From: an uncultured Ruminococcus sp.
GTDB lineage: Bacteria; Bacillota_A; Clostridia; RUG12999
Direction: 5' to 3'
Length of the DNA stretch: 7,104 nucleotides
NCBI GenBank assembly: GCA_902783995.1
Contig: CACZTG010000077.1
Coordinates: forward strand, 1 to 7,104
Shown here: piece after piece, positions 4,982-7,104 of the stretch
Layout: every line of letters begins with the position of its first letter
How positions within the stretch are numbered: position 1 is the first letter of the stretch
The notes under the pieces: model-generated
Database searches by the model: none
What the model saw: only the letters and a program-made list of their open reading frames with translations
Told to the model about the DNA's origin: nothing
Made by a program: the position numbers and the translations under genes

Positions 4982-5710
4982 TCATAATCTGTATCGCAGG
5001 GCTTCGTAAATAAGTATTCCGCACGCAACAGAAACATTAAGCGATTCTGTCGGTCCCGGCATAGGAATATTAACAAGAAAATCACACTTTTCTTTTATCA
5101 GCCTCGAAATACCCTCTCCCTCATTACCGACGACAATTCCTATCGGTCCGGAGAAATCTGCTTCAAATACATTTTTTTCGCCATGCATATCGCCGCCTGT
5201 TATCCAAAGACCTTCTTTTTTTAAATCATCAATTGCGGCGGCAAGATTTGATACTCTCGAAATTAAAAGATGTTCCGCCGCTCCGCTCGCGACCTTTGCA
5301 GCTGTACCGTTTATGGGACAGCAACGGCGTTTAGATATAATTATCCCGTGACAGCCCGCACTGCAAGCGGTACGCATTATTGCCCCGAGATTATGAGGGT
5401 CCGTTATCCCGTCAAGTATTATAACAAACGGCGCTTCTCCCCTGCTTTTCGCTAAGGCTAAAATATCACTTATATCCGCGTACCGTACCTCGGAAATAAC
5501 TGCCGCTATTCCCTGATGGTTCGCTTTATCCGTCATTTTGTCAAGCTTTTGCTTTTCAGCCGTTATCACAGGAATATGCCTTCTCTTTGCTTCGGCAATA
5601 AGGTCGGCGCTGCGTCCCGAATCCTTAACGGCAATAATCCTGTCAATTTCCCGTTCGCCTGCCAAAAGCTCTTTTACAGCGTTTCTTCCGAAAACTATAT
5701 TATCATCCAT
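4982..5710 (-). CDS. rlmB: 23S rRNA 2'-O-ribose methyltransferase, TrmH/SpoU family (RlmB-type)
   Basis: SpoU/TrmH-family (SPOUT) enzymes use S-adenosylmethionine to methylate ribose 2'-OH groups; RlmB modifies a guanosine in the peptidyl-transferase region of 23S rRNA. The 242-residue length matches RlmB. An N-terminal substrate-binding domain (about 3-75) starts with VFGRNAVKELL, as in RlmB. The three SPOUT motifs follow: DGITDPHNLGAIMRTA (100-115, with Asn107 and Arg113); IVVGNEGEGIS (192-202); and IPMPGPTESLNVSVACG (215-231), which form the knotted SAM site. ATG follows AGGA by eight bases. The gene has its own promoter and ends two bases past a bidirectional terminator. The closest alternative is another tRNA or rRNA ribose methyltransferase of the same family, so the family is certain and the exact target less so. 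In many Firmicutes this gene lies near cysS; here its upstream neighbour is a LysM-GH18 gene. Confidence 0.9.
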   Translation of the reverse strand: MDDNIVFGRNAVKELLAGEREIDRIIAVKDSGRSADLIAEAKRRHIPVITAEKQKLDKMTDKANHQGIAAVISEVRYADISDILALAKSRGEAPFVIILDGITDPHNLGAIMRTACSAGCHGIIISKRRCCPINGTAAKVASGAAEHLLISRVSNLAAAIDDLKKEGLWITGGDMHGEKNVFEADFSGPIGIVVGNEGEGISRLIKEKCDFLVNIPMPGPTESLNVSVACGILIYEALRYRL

Positions 5711-5740
5711 TTTTTCAAATCCTTTTTTTCTTTTGGATAT

Positions 5741-5769
5741 ATTTTATCATATTTTAACAAAAATTGCAA
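5741..5769 (-). promoter_or_regulatory. Probable promoter for the rRNA methyltransferase gene
   Basis: On the minus strand the -10 box is TAAAAT (5746-5741) with a TG extended -10. The -35-like TTGCAA (5769-5764) lies 17 bp upstream and matches consensus at four of six bases. The predicted start is near 5734, giving a leader of about 24 bases. Read-through from the upstream gene remains possible. Confidence 0.5.
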
Positions 5770-5801
5770 TAAAAATATTAATTAAATAGCAACAAAAGAG
5801 T

Positions 5802-7085
5802 TTATTCAAGCTTTGCGATATCGTATTTATTTCCGAGATAAGCCCAGTTTTGCGAAAACGGATTAATAAGATTCCAATATCCCGGCCCGCGAAGATTAAA
5901 TTCATCGACAAGCTCCAGCTTTGCGGATATGCTCCTGACATCTTCAAACCAGACAACGTGCTCGCTTCCGTCACGCGCGTTATATTCAAAATAAGGCGTT
6001 TCTGTGCGCTCATCAAATTTGATTTCCGCGCCATTTTCCGCCGCAATTCTAACAGCGGTTTCGTTTCCTATTCCGACTGCCCGCGTTACTCCTCTTTGAT
6101 AAGGCAATCTCCAGTCATAACCGTAATTCGGCACACCCATATATATCTTACTGTTTTCAATTTCACTTACCGCATACTGTACAACGCGCCTTACCTCGTT
6201 TATCGGCGCAACCGCCATCGGAGGTCCGTAGGTATAGCCCCATTCATAGGTCATTATAAGAACGGTATTTGCGGCGGCACCGAGAGCGGCATAGTCATGA
6301 CCCTCATAAAGTGAGCCGCTTTGCTCTCCCGACACCTTTGGTGCAAGGTCAACGTTTACCGTAAAGCCTTCGGCGTTAAGCTGCTTTGTCACATTTCTGA
6401 CAAATTCCGAAAAAGCGTCCCTGTCCCCGGCGTCTATGTATTCAAAATCTATATCAAGACCGAGATACCCTTTTTCACGCATATTTTCAAGAATATTGTT
6501 TATAACTTTATCCTGCAGAGAACGGTTGTTAAATATCAGGCTCGACGCAGTATTATCAAAATTACCGCTTTCAGTAAGCGAAGTTATGAGCATTATCGGC
6601 GCGGCTTTGTTTGAATATATAAGGTCAACAAGTCTCCTGTCCGTTACCTCAATAAGCTCACCCTCCGCAGTAAATCCGTACCCGAAAACGGCGCACGAGG
6701 ATATATACGGAAGCGCTTTTTTCAGCACGCTGTCCGTCGTATCGGTGTAGGTAAACCCATAAACATTTGTTACGGTTGTACCCTCATCGCGGTAGCTTAT
6801 AACAAGCTGTTCACCCGTATAAATTATACCGTTTAAAATCATTGACGGGTTTCTTTGCATAAGCTGCATTTCCGTAATACCGTAAAGCGCCGCAATGGAG
6901 GACGGAGTTTCGCCCTGTCTTACGGTGTGCACAGTATCGGGCACAAGAATAATAAGTGCCTGCCCCACCACCAAATACGGCTGATTGTTAAGACCGTTAT
7001 CGGTAATAATTCTCTGGGGCGACACGCCGTAAAGCCTTGCTATGCTCCCGACCGTTTCGTTTGGTTTTACAATATGAATAATCAT
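5802..7085 (-). CDS. LysM-GH18 glycoside hydrolase, spore cortex SleL/YaaH-type
   Basis: The 427-residue protein carries two LysM domains (about 2-47 and 52-97), which bind N-acetylglucosamine polymers such as peptidoglycan, and then a GH18 barrel (about 105-425). The catalytic motif is LGLDIDFEYI (208-217), with Asp211, Asp213 and Glu215 as the DxDxE set; Glu215 is the acid. The first Asp of the longer DGxDxDxE pattern is Leu208, a position that also varies in the SleL/YaaH group. Other GH18 landmarks are MTYEWG (278-283), MGVPNYGYDW (316-325) and GPGYWNL (400-406). There is no signal peptide: the first LysM starts at residue 2, as in SleL, which is made in the mother cell and placed in the spore coat. 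SleL-type enzymes cut cortex fragments during germination. ATG follows AGGAG by eight bases; the promoter lies outside the window. GH18 with LysM is certain; the spore role is inferred from architecture. Confidence 0.9.
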   Translation of the reverse strand: MIIHIVKPNETVGSIARLYGVSPQRIITDNGLNNQPYLVVGQALIILVPDTVHTVRQGETPSSIAALYGITEMQLMQRNPSMILNGIIYTGEQLVISYRDEGTTVTNVYGFTYTDTTDSVLKKALPYISSCAVFGYGFTAEGELIEVTDRRLVDLIYSNKAAPIMLITSLTESGNFDNTASSLIFNNRSLQDKVINNILENMREKGYLGLDIDFEYIDAGDRDAFSEFVRNVTKQLNAEGFTVNVDLAPKVSGEQSGSLYEGHDYAALGAAANTVLIMTYEWGYTYGPPMAVAPINEVRRVVQYAVSEIENSKIYMGVPNYGYDWRLPYQRGVTRAVGIGNETAVRIAAENGAEIKFDERTETPYFEYNARDGSEHVVWFEDVRSISAKLELVDEFNLRGPGYWNLINPFSQNWAYLGNKYDIAKLE

Positions 7086-7104
7086 AAAAATATCTCCTTC
7101 CTGT

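Noticed and set aside
4684..5085. A 133-codon minus-strand open frame spanning the end of the membrane-protein gene and the terminator
   Set aside because: It crosses a strong bidirectional terminator, has Ser/Ala-rich sequence expected from the complement of Glu/Ala codons, and has no ribosome binding site.
5764..5796. Weak hairpin TTGC...GCAA with T-run after the LysM-GH18 gene on the minus strand
   Set aside because: Only four continuous pairs with a mismatch and a long A/T loop, overlapping the proposed -35 box of the next gene. Too weak to call a terminator.

Overview
The window reads as a chromosomal segment from a low-GC, Gram-positive, probably spore-forming Clostridia-type bacterium. 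Four things point that way: strong AGGAGG-type ribosome binding sites, very AT-rich spacers with sigma-A promoters at 17-bp spacing, clostridial-style short SerA and SerC proteins, and a LysM-GH18 protein of the SleL/YaaH spore-cortex type. Species cannot be named from the sequence alone. I see no insertion sequence, prophage, tRNA, rRNA or CRISPR array.

Layout from left to right. At 95-753, a single minus-strand gene for a zinc-ribbon, Tic20/DUF4870-like membrane protein has its own promoter and terminator. At 701-1289, minus-strand secG carries an unusually long charged C-terminal tail, with its own promoter and a strong terminator. At 1326-3677, a minus-strand serC-serA pair encodes two of the three steps of phosphoserine-route serine synthesis and is driven by one good promoter in front of serC. 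No clear terminator follows serA, so read-through into secG is possible. The remaining step, phosphoserine phosphatase, is not in the window.

The 3591-4117 intergenic stretch separates the divergent serC and the plus-strand gene at 4118. It holds the serC promoter, then a second sigma-A promoter on the plus strand. That promoter reads into a short GC-rich, A-poor hairpin element ending in a U-rich run, which is the best candidate for an undescribed small RNA here. A near-perfect consensus promoter for the gene at 4118 follows. That gene encodes an orphan single-pass membrane protein with six clear 11-residue repeats at its N-terminus, one membrane helix, a small predicted extracytoplasmic domain and an acidic tail. 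A bidirectional terminator sits between it and the convergent minus-strand block.

The right-hand block (4982-7085, minus strand) has the LysM-GH18 hydrolase upstream and an RlmB-type 23S rRNA 2'-O-methyltransferase downstream; the methyltransferase has a promoter of its own in the 91-bp gap.

Most of the window is housekeeping. The parts worth a second look are the small-RNA candidate at 3890-3953 with a possible opposing promoter, the hendecad-repeat membrane protein, and the SecG tail. I do not see evidence for a complete new multi-gene system.
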